Assembly: GCA_049600855.1 (NCBI GenBank)
Contig: JBMYQA010000079.1
Span: 1 to 22,365 of the forward strand
DNA: 22,365 nucleotides
Source: JBMYQA01 sp049600855
GTDB lineage: Bacteria > Bacteroidota > Bacteroidia > Cytophagales > Flammeovirgaceae
Direction: 5' to 3'
Below the pieces are notes generated by a model that worked only from the letters and a program-made list of their open reading frames with translations, searched no databases and was not told the DNA's origin. Below, piece after piece: positions 15,323 to 22,256 of this stretch. How positions within the stretch are numbered: position 1 is the first letter of the stretch; every line of letters begins with the position of its first letter. A program made the translations under genes and the position numbers.

Positions 15323-16054
15323 ATGGCTAAGAGAATAGAGAATACTAAGAGAAAGAAGAAACAAGTTGTTCAGCAAGAAGCCAAGGAATCTGCAAAGATT
15401 TATGAGAGTGCGGAAGCTTTACAAGATGAGATCGGTCGTACCCAAGAGTTTTTAGAGAAAAATAAAAAAGCTGTTGGTGCAGGACTTACTGCTTTACTTG
15501 CTGTTGTAGCCATCTTCTTTGCTTTCAAATACTACCAAAACAGCCAAAATGAGTCTGCGCAGCAAGAATTATTTCCTGCGGTATTCTATTTTGAGAAAGA
15601 TTCCCTTGGCAAAGCGCTAGATGGCGATGGTAATACAACCAATGGTTTATTGGCTGTTGCTGATGAATATGGCATTTCAGCTGCTGGAAACCTAACGAAT
15701 GTTTACATCGGTATGAGCTACCTTAAAAAAGGTGAATATGACAATGCAATTGAAGCGTTGAGCAGTTTTAACGCTTCTGATTATATGGTTCAAGCTCGTG
15801 TGTATAGCCTTTTAGGAGATGCCTACATGGAGAAAGAAGATTTAGGTGAAGCCATTAGCTATTACGAGAAAGCAGCGAGTTATAAGCCTAACAAGCAGTT
15901 TACTCCTGAATACTTAATGAAATTGGCGTTGGCTCATGAGTTAAATAATGACAACGGGTCTGCGAAAGAAGCTTATGAGGAAATTATACGAAAGTATCCT
16001 TCATTCTCTGAGTTGAATCAAGCAAAAAAATTCCTTGCCCGATTAAGTAATTAA
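15323..16054 (+). CDS. Membrane-anchored tetratricopeptide repeat protein (YfgM-like layout)
   Basis: I place the start at ATG 15323 (MAKRIENTKRKKK), giving 243 residues; the longer frame from TTG 15263 adds a 20-residue segment that does not look conserved. A lysine-rich cytoplasmic start is followed by a helix (about residues 34-45) and one transmembrane segment (about 50-67, AGLTALLAVVAIFFAFKYY). A periplasmic TPR region follows, including GMSYLKKGEYDNAIEAL, LLGDAYMEKEDLGEAISYYEKA and LALAHELNNDNGSAKEAYEEI. The layout matches YfgM-type proteins, which in Proteobacteria work near the Sec translocon and envelope chaperones; that role is only an analogy here. A terminator follows. rdgB lies about 120 bp downstream. 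Confidence 0.8.
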   Translation: MAKRIENTKRKKKQVVQQEAKESAKIYESAEALQDEIGRTQEFLEKNKKAVGAGLTALLAVVAIFFAFKYYQNSQNESAQQELFPAVFYFEKDSLGKALDGDGNTTNGLLAVADEYGISAAGNLTNVYIGMSYLKKGEYDNAIEALSSFNASDYMVQARVYSLLGDAYMEKEDLGEAISYYEKAASYKPNKQFTPEYLMKLALAHELNNDNGSAKEAYEEIIRKYPSFSELNQAKKFLARLSN

Positions 16055-16076
16055 TTCGGATATCTAATAACTTTAG

Positions 16077-16102
16077 AGGTGGGCAAGTGTCCACCTTTTT
16101 TT
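16077..16102 (+). terminator. Terminator after the TPR gene
   Basis: AGGTGG (16077-16082) and CCACCT (16091-16096) enclose an 8-nt loop and are followed by a run of seven T. It lies 22 nt after the stop codon. Confidence 0.8.
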
Positions 16103-16177
16103 GTTTTAGCTGGTGAGGCTTGTAGGGTATTTGCAACTTCGCAAGCGGTATTTTTTTAACTTTCAATAACCAATCTG

Positions 16178-16762
16178 ATGAAAAATATTTGTTTCGCCAC
16201 CAACAACCTCAACAAATTAAAAGAATTACAGAAAATATTGGAAGGGCAATACCAAGTACTGGGCCTTAAAGATATTGGTTGTGAGGTAGATATTCCAGAA
16301 ACTTCGGACACGATTGAAGGTAACTCCTTACTGAAAGCCCAGTATGTATGGGAACACTATAAAATGGATTGTTTTGCCGATGATACTGGATTAGAGATTA
16401 CCGCATTGAATGGTGAGCCAGGCGTGTATTCGGCACGTTATGCTGGTCCAGCTAAGGACGCTAAGAAAAACATCGCCAAAGTCCTTGGTAAATTGATTAA
16501 CGCAGAAGATCGGAGTGCTCAGTTTAAAACGGTAATTACTTTAATTCAAAGTGGTGAAGTAACACAGTTTGAAGGCATTGTCGCTGGAAACATTCGGGAA
16601 GAGGTAGCAGGTACTGAGGGATTTGGCTATGATCCAGTTTTTGAACCCACAGGCTATCAAATCACTTTTGCAGAAATGAGTATGACTGAAAAGAATGCGA
16701 TTAGTCATCGGGGAAAAGCAGTACAATTACTTGTAGATTACTTAAAGTCGCAAGCTGAATAA
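16178..16762 (+). CDS. rdgB: Non-canonical purine NTP pyrophosphatase (XTP/dITP diphosphatase)
   Basis: RdgB/HAM1 enzymes hydrolyse ITP, dITP and XTP to monophosphates, keeping deaminated purines out of nucleic acids. The 194-residue protein has the family start CFATNNLNKLKEL, then DIPETSDTIEGNSLLKA, FADDTGLEITALNGEPGVYSAR with the catalytic/metal aspartates, the GFGYDPVF signature, and SMTEKNAISHRGKA near the end. All motifs are present and in order, and length is normal. It follows the TPR gene after its terminator; no clear TAnnTTTG box is visible in the 120-bp gap. The next feature is tRNA-Ser about 115 bp downstream. Confidence 0.96.
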   Translation: MKNICFATNNLNKLKELQKILEGQYQVLGLKDIGCEVDIPETSDTIEGNSLLKAQYVWEHYKMDCFADDTGLEITALNGEPGVYSARYAGPAKDAKKNIAKVLGKLINAEDRSAQFKTVITLIQSGEVTQFEGIVAGNIREEVAGTEGFGYDPVFEPTGYQITFAEMSMTEKNAISHRGKAVQLLVDYLKSQAE

Positions 16763-16814
16763 GACCGTTCAGCCGAAGAGTGATAAAAAATGATTATTTT
16801 TTTCATCAAAAGTT

Positions 16815-16844
16815 TTGCACTTTTCATATCGTCTCCTACATTTG
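16815..16844 (+). promoter_or_regulatory. Promoter for tRNA-Ser
   Basis: TTG at 16815-16817 and TACATTTG at 16837-16844 are separated by 19 nt, an exact match to the Bacteroidota -33/-7 pattern. The tRNA begins 35 nt downstream. This is among the clearest promoters in the window. Confidence 0.75.
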
Positions 16845-16878
16845 CATTCCAGTTCGAAAGGAACTGATTTTTTAACCT

Positions 16879-16963
16879 AGAGAGTTGGCAGAGTGGTCGA
16901 ATGCGGTGGTCTTGAAAACCATTGTCCTTAACCGGACCGGGGGTTCGAATCCCTCACTCTCTG
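16879..16963 (+). tRNA. tRNA-Ser (anticodon UGA)
   Basis: The acceptor stem is AGAGAGT (16879-16885) paired with ACTCTCT (16956-16962), with discriminator G at 16963. The anticodon stem GTGGT/ACCAT encloses the loop CTTGAAA with anticodon TGA. A long variable arm (class II) is followed by a GGGGG-TTCGAAT-CCCTC T-arm. CCA is not encoded directly after the discriminator (the next bases are CACCA). It has its own promoter and terminator. Confidence 0.95.
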
Positions 16964-16967
16964 CACC

Positions 16968-16998
16968 AGCCTTCAGATTATTTCTGAAGGCTTTTTTT
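16968..16998 (+). terminator. Terminator after tRNA-Ser
   Basis: AGCCTTCAGA (16968-16977), loop TTATT and TCTGAAGGCT (16983-16992) form a perfect 10-bp stem followed by a T-run. It starts five bases after the tRNA 3' end. Confidence 0.88.
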
Positions 16999-17143
16999 AT
17001 GTTTTCTTCTTTCCTCAATAGCTATTCTTTATATCCGATTTCTTGGTGTGTAACTCATTGTAAATAAGTCTGTTACTTTAAAGGGGAATGCTTGATAGCA
17101 GTCAGTTTTACCTCAAGGGAATAGGTATGAACCTTAACGTAGC

Positions 17144-17416
17144 ATGTTAAGTAAATTCACCGATACTCGCCTGTTTGCAATCACGCTAATCATTATCAGT
17201 TATTTTGGACTCACTTATCTCGTACACATCTTTCAAATAGATGTTGTGTTAATAGGTGTTTTTCGAGAATTATTGACGATTCCTTTCCTTTTGGCTCAAG
17301 TGGTATTTCTAGTGATTGGAATAGTTTATGTGAAGAAGGATCAAAGTCCTTTGGCAATTATAAGTATTATCTTGTTAGCGCTTTGTTCGCTGATCACCAT
17401 TGGAAGTTTTTTATAA
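17144..17416 (+). CDS. Small multi-pass membrane protein, unknown function
   Basis: This 90-residue protein is almost entirely hydrophobic, with about three likely membrane helices: about 10-30 (FAITLIIISYFGLTYLVHIF), about 45-64 (LTIPFLLAQVVFLVIGIVYV), and about 70-90 (LAIISIILLALCSLITIGSFL). A short KKDQSP turn separates the last two. I recognise no family; many Bacteroidota carry small proteins of this kind. A weak hairpin (AGGTGA/TCACCT, 17419-17438) lies right after the stop but lacks a clear T-run. It sits alone between the tRNA-Ser terminator and the PhoD-like gene. Confidence 0.55.
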   Translation: MLSKFTDTRLFAITLIIISYFGLTYLVHIFQIDVVLIGVFRELLTIPFLLAQVVFLVIGIVYVKKDQSPLAIISIILLALCSLITIGSFL

Positions 17417-17581
17417 GTAGGTGAGCAAAATATCACCTCCATTTTATCCGCCTATTTGGTATAATATTTTGATTGAATATTCAATAAAAAAATAATTCAA
17501 AATTGACATACCAAAAATCAAAGTTCACAAAAAGGTGAAATAGACACGAGCTGATAACTATTCAGTAATCTTTCCTTAAAA

Positions 17582-17609
17582 TTGGCACAATTGCCTAATC
17601 TTAACTTTG
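17582..17609 (+). promoter_or_regulatory. Promoter for the PhoD-like gene
   Basis: TAACTTTG (17602-17609) matches the -7 consensus, with TTG (17582-17584) 17 nt upstream. The ATG at 17646 is 36 nt downstream. Confidence 0.55.
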
Positions 17610-17645
17610 GCCGTTTAAAAGCTCTTTCCTTATAAACGTCTGAAC

Positions 17646-19397
17646 ATGGAAAACAGTAAATCCTATCTAAAAAAATTAAGCCGTAGAAACTTTTTACGGA
17701 ACTCGGTAATTGCGGCTGCTGGAGCAACCTTAATACCAGCAGTATTAACAAGTTGTGATGATGATTTTGTTGAAGGACCATTTGTTGCTGAAGGTGAAGC
17801 GGGTACATATGGTTTTTTACAAGGTGTTGCTAGTTTTGATCCTAGTCAAGATGGGGTAATTTTGTGGTCACGCTATACCCCGGCCTCAAATGAAACATTT
17901 ATTGAACCAATTATTGTAGATGTTGCTACTGATGCGAGTTTTACTTCAGTAGTGGCTAGTCAGTCAGTACATATTGATGTTTCTAGTGATTTAACGGTAA
18001 TTGTAGATTTAAGTAATCTCAATTCCAATACAAAATACTATTACCGCTTTCGAAACGAACGATCAGGTGCAGTTTCTGTGACGGGCGAAACGAGAACATT
18101 ACCAGCAGTTGGAGAAGCCTCGGAAATTAAACTGGCTGTGGTTTCTTGTGCCAACTACCAAGTTGGCTTATTTAATACCTATGGCGCTGTAGCTGAGTCT
18201 GATGCAGATGTTGTGATTCATTTGGGAGATTACATTTACGAATATGAGATTGGTGGGTATGGTACAAATGACTTAACCACCTCTTTAAGCCGTCAGCATG
18301 ACCCTGCTGGAGAGATTGTTTCCTTAGATGAATATCGTACGAGGTATCGCCAATATCGGAGTGATGAGCAATTGCAGAAAGCCCACCAGCTCAAGCCATT
18401 CATTTGCGTTTGGGATGATCATGAGGTAACGAATGATGCTTATAAAGATGGAGCTGAAAATCATCAAGCTGATGAGGGTGATTTTGAAACGCGTAAACTC
18501 GCTGCTATTCAGGCTTGGCATGAGTATTTGCCTGCTCGTGTGTCTGATAATTCGGAAATCTACCGAAGCTTTGACTTTGCCGGAATTGTAAAGTTGATGA
18601 TGTTGGATACTAGAATTGTAGGGAGAGATAAGCAACTGGATTACTTGAATTACTTCACACCCACAGGCTTAGATGCTGCAGCCTTTGCCGCAGATTGGCA
18701 AAATCCAACACGTACGTTATTGGGTACGAAGCAATTATCATGGTTAACCACAGAATTAGCCTCAAGCACCGCAAATTGGAATGTATTGGGTACTCAAGTA
18801 TTGATGGGTAAATACATGATTCCTGCTGAGTTATTAATCATTACTGCACAAATTGCCGCTGTAGGGTTAACTCCTGAATTATTGACTCAATATAATGCGC
18901 TAGTTACCGAATTGGCTACCATCAAAACACGTATTTTATTAGGGGATCCTACAGTAACGGCAGAAGAAAGGGCTAGAGTCGAAACGGTACTTCCTTATAA
19001 CCTCGATGCTTGGGATGGTTATCCTGTTGAACGAGAAGCCGTTTATGCAGCGGCAAATGGCAAGAAGTTGATCGCTGTTGCAGGAGATACCCATAATGCT
19101 TGGCATTCGAACTTAACAGATATTTCTAAGGCGAAGGTGGGCGCAGAGTTCGCTACGGCATCCGTATCGTCACCAGGTTTTGAAGCTCTTTTTGGAACTG
19201 ATCCTACTGTTCTTGCAGGGTTTGAACAAGCAAACAATTTACTAATTGATGATTTGCAGTATTCCAATGCTTCTAAAAGAGGTTTCTTATTAGTGAGCTT
19301 CACTGCAAGTGCAGCTTCAGCAGATTGGCGATTTATAGAAACCTTGGCTACAGTAAATACCACAACAAGTTCTGGAAATACAGTTGTGGAAAATTAA
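17646..19397 (+). CDS. PhoD-like alkaline phosphatase/phosphodiesterase, Tat-exported lipoprotein
   Basis: PhoD enzymes hydrolyse phosphate mono- and diesters outside the cytoplasm. The 583-residue protein opens with a twin-arginine signal, SRRNFLRNS (residues 12-20), a hydrophobic core, and a lipobox ending LTSC with Cys37. DDDF after the cysteine resembles a Bacteroidota surface-lipoprotein signal. An N-terminal beta-sandwich (about 52-155, with VASFDPSQDGVILWSR) precedes the metallophosphoesterase domain. Metal-site motifs visible are SCANYQVG (Cys168), HLGDYIYEYE (192-201), CVWDDHEVTND (254-264), MLDTRIVGRD and AGDTHNAWH (Asp481, His483, His487). An extra segment before the final motifs (about 395-460) is rich in leucine, alanine and threonine. 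The set looks complete, so it is likely active; the substrate and phosphate regulation are not shown, and no Pho-box was identified. Confidence 0.93.
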   Translation: MENSKSYLKKLSRRNFLRNSVIAAAGATLIPAVLTSCDDDFVEGPFVAEGEAGTYGFLQGVASFDPSQDGVILWSRYTPASNETFIEPIIVDVATDASFTSVVASQSVHIDVSSDLTVIVDLSNLNSNTKYYYRFRNERSGAVSVTGETRTLPAVGEASEIKLAVVSCANYQVGLFNTYGAVAESDADVVIHLGDYIYEYEIGGYGTNDLTTSLSRQHDPAGEIVSLDEYRTRYRQYRSDEQLQKAHQLKPFICVWDDHEVTNDAYKDGAENHQADEGDFETRKLAAIQAWHEYLPARVSDNSEIYRSFDFAGIVKLMMLDTRIVGRDKQLDYLNYFTPTGLDAAAFAADWQNPTRTLLGTKQLSWLTTELASSTANWNVLGTQVLMGKYMIPAELLIITAQIAAVGLTPELLTQYNALVTELATIKTRILLGDPTVTAEERARVETVLPYNLDAWDGYPVEREAVYAAANGKKLIAVAGDTHNAWHSNLTDISKAKVGAEFATASVSSPGFEALFGTDPTVLAGFEQANNLLIDDLQYSNASKRGFLLVSFTASAASADWRFIETLATVNTTTSSGNTVVEN

Positions 19398-19427
19398 AAT
19401 CATTTGATTTGGTACAAAATTAAGATT

Positions 19428-19454
19428 AGCGTCTCGAATAGGGGCGCTTTTTTT
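19428..19454 (+). terminator. Terminator after the PhoD-like gene
   Basis: AGCGTCTC (19428-19435), loop GAATA and GGGGCGCT (19441-19448) form an 8-bp stem with two wobbles, followed by a long T-run. It faces the minus-strand terminator of the tRNA pair. Confidence 0.82.
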
Positions 19455-19492
19455 ATAAAAAAACTCCTCATGGTTTTTCCACAAGGAGTTTT
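19454..19492 (-). terminator. Terminator after tRNA-Leu (minus strand)
   Basis: AAAACTCCT (19460-19468) and AGGAGTTTT (19484-19492) form a perfect 9-bp stem. On the minus strand it is followed by a T-run. It starts about seven bases after the tRNA-Leu 3' end. Confidence 0.8.
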
Positions 19493-19498
19493 ACTACG

Positions 19499-19582
19499 TG
19501 CTCACGAGAAGATTCGAACTTCCACGGGATTGCTCCCACTGCCCCCTCAAGACAGCGTGTCTACCAATTCCACCACGTGAGC
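19499..19582 (-). tRNA. tRNA-Leu (anticodon GAG)
   Basis: On the minus strand the acceptor GCTCACG (19582-19576) pairs with CGTGAGC (19506-19500), discriminator A at 19499. The D-arm reads TGGTGGAATTGGTAGACAC, typical of tRNA-Leu. The anticodon stem CTGTC/GGCAG holds the loop TTGAGGG with anticodon GAG. A class II variable arm and a T-arm with TTCGAAT follow. CCA is not encoded. Confidence 0.93.
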
Positions 19583-19621
19583 ATGGCTTAATAGCAATTG
19601 CTAAAGCTAAACACTTTAAAC

Positions 19622-19648
19622 AAAAAGGCCAAATGATCTTCATTTGGC
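19622..19648 (-). terminator. Terminator-like hairpin between tRNA-Lys and tRNA-Leu
   Basis: GCCAAATGA (19628-19636), loop TCT and TCATTTGGC (19640-19648) form a perfect 9-bp stem. On the minus strand the stem is followed by TTTTTG. It lies five bases after the tRNA-Lys 3' end and before tRNA-Leu. Confidence 0.65.
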
Positions 19649-19652
19649 GCTG

Positions 19653-19725
19653 TGATTTGGCTGGGGTTCGAACCCAGGACCCTCTCCTTAAAAGGGAGAT
19701 GCTCTACCAACTGAGCTACCAAATC
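19653..19725 (-). tRNA. tRNA-Lys (anticodon UUU)
   Basis: On the minus strand the acceptor GATTTGG (19725-19719) pairs with CCAAATC (19660-19654), discriminator A. The D-arm is TAGCTCAGTTGGTAGAGCA. The anticodon stem TCTCC/GGAGA holds the loop CTTTTAA with anticodon TTT. The T-arm is CTGGGTTCGAACCCCAG. Length is 73 nt. CCA is not encoded. Confidence 0.96.
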
Positions 19726-19820
19726 AAAAAATGTTAAATCTAAAAGCAAATACCTAAAAAACACCTACATTCACCACTTTTACTTGCCAGCACATCAGCC
19801 GTTAGCGATATTTGCGGATG

Positions 19821-19850
19821 CAAAAGTAATGGTAATTATAAACTATGCAA
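19821..19850 (-). promoter_or_regulatory. Promoter for the tRNA-Lys/tRNA-Leu pair (minus strand)
   Basis: On the minus strand TTG (19850-19848) and TACTTTTG (19828-19821) are separated by 19 nt, the same arrangement as at tRNA-Ser. It lies about 95 nt upstream of tRNA-Lys. Confidence 0.7.
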
Positions 19851-19954
19851 TAGTTTAGTTGAAAAAATATTCTTTTTTGATTTTTATTTTATTGGTTTGC
19901 CAAAAATCAAGTGTGTTTCAAGGCAAAATTTAGGCTTTATTTTCTATTGTAAGC

Positions 19955-20704
19955 ATGATTAATCAGTTGAGATTCCATTGTTCTAAGAAATTTTTTTTCG
20001 TTCTTATGGTATGCATTAGTGGATTGGGCGTTTTGAAAGCGAGTGATCAAACTAATGAACAACTCCTTTACAAAGGCGATTCTTTATTTAAAGCGAATAA
20101 TTATACAGAGGCTTATAAATGTTACGAATCCTTATGGAATCAACGCTTGTATTCGCAACAAATGCTGTTGAAAATGGCCTATGTAAAAGAAGCATTAGGT
20201 GATCATACTCGGGCATTGTATTTCTTAAATTTATATTATCATTTTGAGCCTGATATGAAGACCTTAAATAAAATGCAAGAACTGGCTGATGTTCACGACC
20301 TTTCAGGTTATGCTTTTGATGATTATGAATACTTTGTTTCTATTTATCATCGCTATTATACGGAAATAGCCATTGGAGGAGTTTTATTAGGCTTATTAGG
20401 AGTTGGGTTACTGTTTTGGCAAAAAAGGAGAGGGGGAGAATTAAAAGGGCCGGCCATGTTAGTGGGCTTATTCTTGCTCTTGTTTCTAATCGGTTTTAAT
20501 TATGGTTTTCCGCTAGAGCGGGGAATTGTATTAAATGATCATGTATTTGTCATGTCTGCTCCTTCTGCTGGTGCCGATAAATTAACTACCTTAGAAGCTG
20601 GGCATCGCGTGAAAGTGATTGAAAAACACGATATCTGGTATAAAGTGGAGTGGGCCAATAAAGAGGCTTTTATTCGGGGAAATAATTTATTGGTGGTTCA
20701 GTAA
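19955..20704 (+). CDS. TPR - two-transmembrane - SH3b domain protein (BatE-like architecture)
   Basis: This 249-residue protein starts with a signal-like hydrophobic segment (about residues 13-28). A periplasmic TPR region follows (LLYKGDSLFKANNYTEAYKCYESLW and LLKMAYVKEALGDHTRALYFLNLYYHFEPD). Two membrane helices are at about 136-152 (IAIGGVLLGLLGVGLLF) and about 165-180 (AMLVGLFLLLFLIGF). The C-terminal about 60 residues form a bacterial SH3-like domain: a beta-strand start VLNDHVFVMSAPSAGADKLTTLEAGHRVKVIE, then WYKVEWANKEAFIRGNNL. TPR plus SH3 is the architecture of BatE from Bacteroidota Bat (aerotolerance) operons, but no Bat genes are here, so I call it only BatE-like. It heads a same-strand group with the RidA-like gene 76 bp on. 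Confidence 0.75.
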   Translation: MINQLRFHCSKKFFFVLMVCISGLGVLKASDQTNEQLLYKGDSLFKANNYTEAYKCYESLWNQRLYSQQMLLKMAYVKEALGDHTRALYFLNLYYHFEPDMKTLNKMQELADVHDLSGYAFDDYEYFVSIYHRYYTEIAIGGVLLGLLGVGLLFWQKRRGGELKGPAMLVGLFLLLFLIGFNYGFPLERGIVLNDHVFVMSAPSAGADKLTTLEAGHRVKVIEKHDIWYKVEWANKEAFIRGNNLLVVQ

Positions 20705-20780
20705 CGGATTTAGCTAAACTCACTTTTTGCTGTTATCTTGAAGCCATCCTAATCAACGCGAATTAAAAATTACCCAGCTC

Positions 20781-21299
20781 ATGAAGTTTTTAGCTAAGTC
20801 CTTATTGCTCGCCTGCATTGTATTTTCAGTTTCGCAGTGTCAGCAAGCTCCTGTGCCAAAGGAAAAAGAGGCATTTGTGAAGCGATATGACCGTCCAGAT
20901 GCAACGATTTTAAAAGGGGTAGAAGTTTCAGAAGGGAATGCTTATTTTTTCTCCAGTGGTATGGTTGGGCCTGTATTAGATACTACGGCTGCATTAGGTG
21001 ATCCCAAACGTTATGGCGATACTTATACGCAAAGTATTGGCGCTTTAACTCGCATTGAAGCAAGTTTAAAAGAAGCAGGGCTATCCATGAAAGATGTGAT
21101 TAAGTTGAATGTATATATCGCTCCCGATCAAGCAAAAGAAGGTGTAATTGACTTTGAAGCTTGGTTTAATGCGTATAAGGAGTTTTTTGTAAATGAGAAA
21201 AATCCCAATAAAGTGGCACGAACTACACTAGGCGTTGCTGCTTTAGCCCGTGAAGGGCTTTTGGTTGAAGTAGAAGTCATTGCTGTTTATCCAAAATGA
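20781..21299 (+). CDS. Exported RidA/YjgF/YER057c family protein
   Basis: Cytosolic RidA hydrolyses reactive enamine/imine intermediates made by PLP enzymes. This 172-residue member carries an N-terminal signal (core SLLLACIVFSVS) ending at Cys20, so it is exported and possibly lipidated, although Gln before the cysteine is unusual for a lipobox. The RidA domain spans about residues 40-171: FFSSGMVGP, the QSIGALTRIEASLKEAGLSM helix, DVIKLNVYI, and ARTTLGVAALAREGLLVEVEVIAVYP. The arginine of ARTTLGV could be the carboxylate-binding residue, but the glutamate typical of active RidA after the cysteine is replaced by a different local pattern, so the activity is unsure. An export signal on a RidA-fold protein is unusual. 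It is followed after 30 bp by the epimerase gene, likely in one operon. Confidence 0.85.
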   Translation: MKFLAKSLLLACIVFSVSQCQQAPVPKEKEAFVKRYDRPDATILKGVEVSEGNAYFFSSGMVGPVLDTTAALGDPKRYGDTYTQSIGALTRIEASLKEAGLSMKDVIKLNVYIAPDQAKEGVIDFEAWFNAYKEFFVNEKNPNKVARTTLGVAALAREGLLVEVEVIAVYPK

Positions 21300-21329
21300 T
21301 TTATTATATACTATTCAAGGCTTAGTATT

Positions 21330-22256
21330 ATGTCAATACACCAAAATATGTCTTTGCCCAATACCATCCAGCTAGGTAAGAATAAGGAAATAAGTATTAG
21401 CACAAAAGGAGCTTTTATTAATGAGTTTTGGATAAGGCTTCAAGATGGCAAACGGAATTTAATTAAAGGTTTTGCAAATCCGCATGAATTGGAAGAACAA
21501 TTATTGCGTTCGTATAATGGAGCGCGTTTAGCGCCGTTCCCCAATCGCATTGCAGACGGAAAATATAGCTTTGAGGGAATTGATTATCAATTACCCATCA
21601 ATTTTCCCCATGGAGGCCATGCCATTCACGGATTTGTTGCGGGTATGGACTATGAAGTTTTGGAAAGTACGTGGAATCAGGTGAGTTTACTGGCCGATTA
21701 TTTAGGCGAAAAAAATGCGTATCCCTTTCTTTTTCGATCAAAAGTAAGCTTTATCCTTGAAGGCAATAGGCTGACTTGTGTCTCTGAAGTGACAAATATG
21801 GGTACAGGGAATATGCCTTATGCCGAAGGGTGGCACCCTTATTTTCAATTAGGAGGGAAAGTAGATGATTGGGAACTTTCCTTTCCCGCAAAGGCACAAA
21901 TCGCTGTAAATGATCGGATGATCCCAACAGGTCAGACATCAGTCTATCAGCAATTTAATGAACCGAAATTAATCGAAAATCAAGCGTTTGATACTTGCTT
22001 TGAGTTACAAGAAGCGAATCGGGCAATTACTGTGGTAAAACATCAATCAGATGGCTTTCAATTAAAGGTATTTCAAGAAATGGGGATGGGGCAATATAAC
22101 TTTTTACAATTATACATACCTGAGGATCGAACTTCATTGGCTATAGAGCCGATGACCTGTGTGCCTGATGTATTCAATAATGGCAAAGGGTTAATTATAC
22201 TGCAACCAAATGAAACCATTCAACTCAAATGGGGGATGGAAGTGGAAATGCTTTAA
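21330..22256 (+). CDS. Aldose 1-epimerase (galactose mutarotase-like) family protein
   Basis: These proteins interconvert alpha and beta anomers of sugars, or bind hexoses or hexose phosphates. The 308-residue protein has the beta-sandwich family motifs: YNGARLAPFPNRIADGKYSF, FPHGGHAIHGF, EGWHPYFQLGG with the catalytic-type histidine (HPYF), and TSLAIEPMTCVPDVFNNG near the end with the candidate catalytic glutamate (IEPMT). The typical LxPGETxxxxxG end appears as LQPNETIQLKWGMEV. There is no signal peptide, so it is cytoplasmic. M1 versus M7 (both ATG) is undecided. It lies 30 bp after the RidA-like gene on the same strand. Whether it is a true mutarotase or acts on another sugar cannot be told. 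Confidence 0.88.
   Translation: MSIHQNMSLPNTIQLGKNKEISISTKGAFINEFWIRLQDGKRNLIKGFANPHELEEQLLRSYNGARLAPFPNRIADGKYSFEGIDYQLPINFPHGGHAIHGFVAGMDYEVLESTWNQVSLLADYLGEKNAYPFLFRSKVSFILEGNRLTCVSEVTNMGTGNMPYAEGWHPYFQLGGKVDDWELSFPAKAQIAVNDRMIPTGQTSVYQQFNEPKLIENQAFDTCFELQEANRAITVVKHQSDGFQLKVFQEMGMGQYNFLQLYIPEDRTSLAIEPMTCVPDVFNNGKGLIILQPNETIQLKWGMEVEML

Noticed and set aside
16964..16968. Encoded CCA end for tRNA-Ser
   Set aside because: The bases after the discriminator are CACCA, so CCA is not at the required position and is presumably added enzymatically.
16885..17067. 60-codon ORF across tRNA-Ser and its terminator
   Set aside because: It covers the tRNA and its terminator and cannot be a separate gene.
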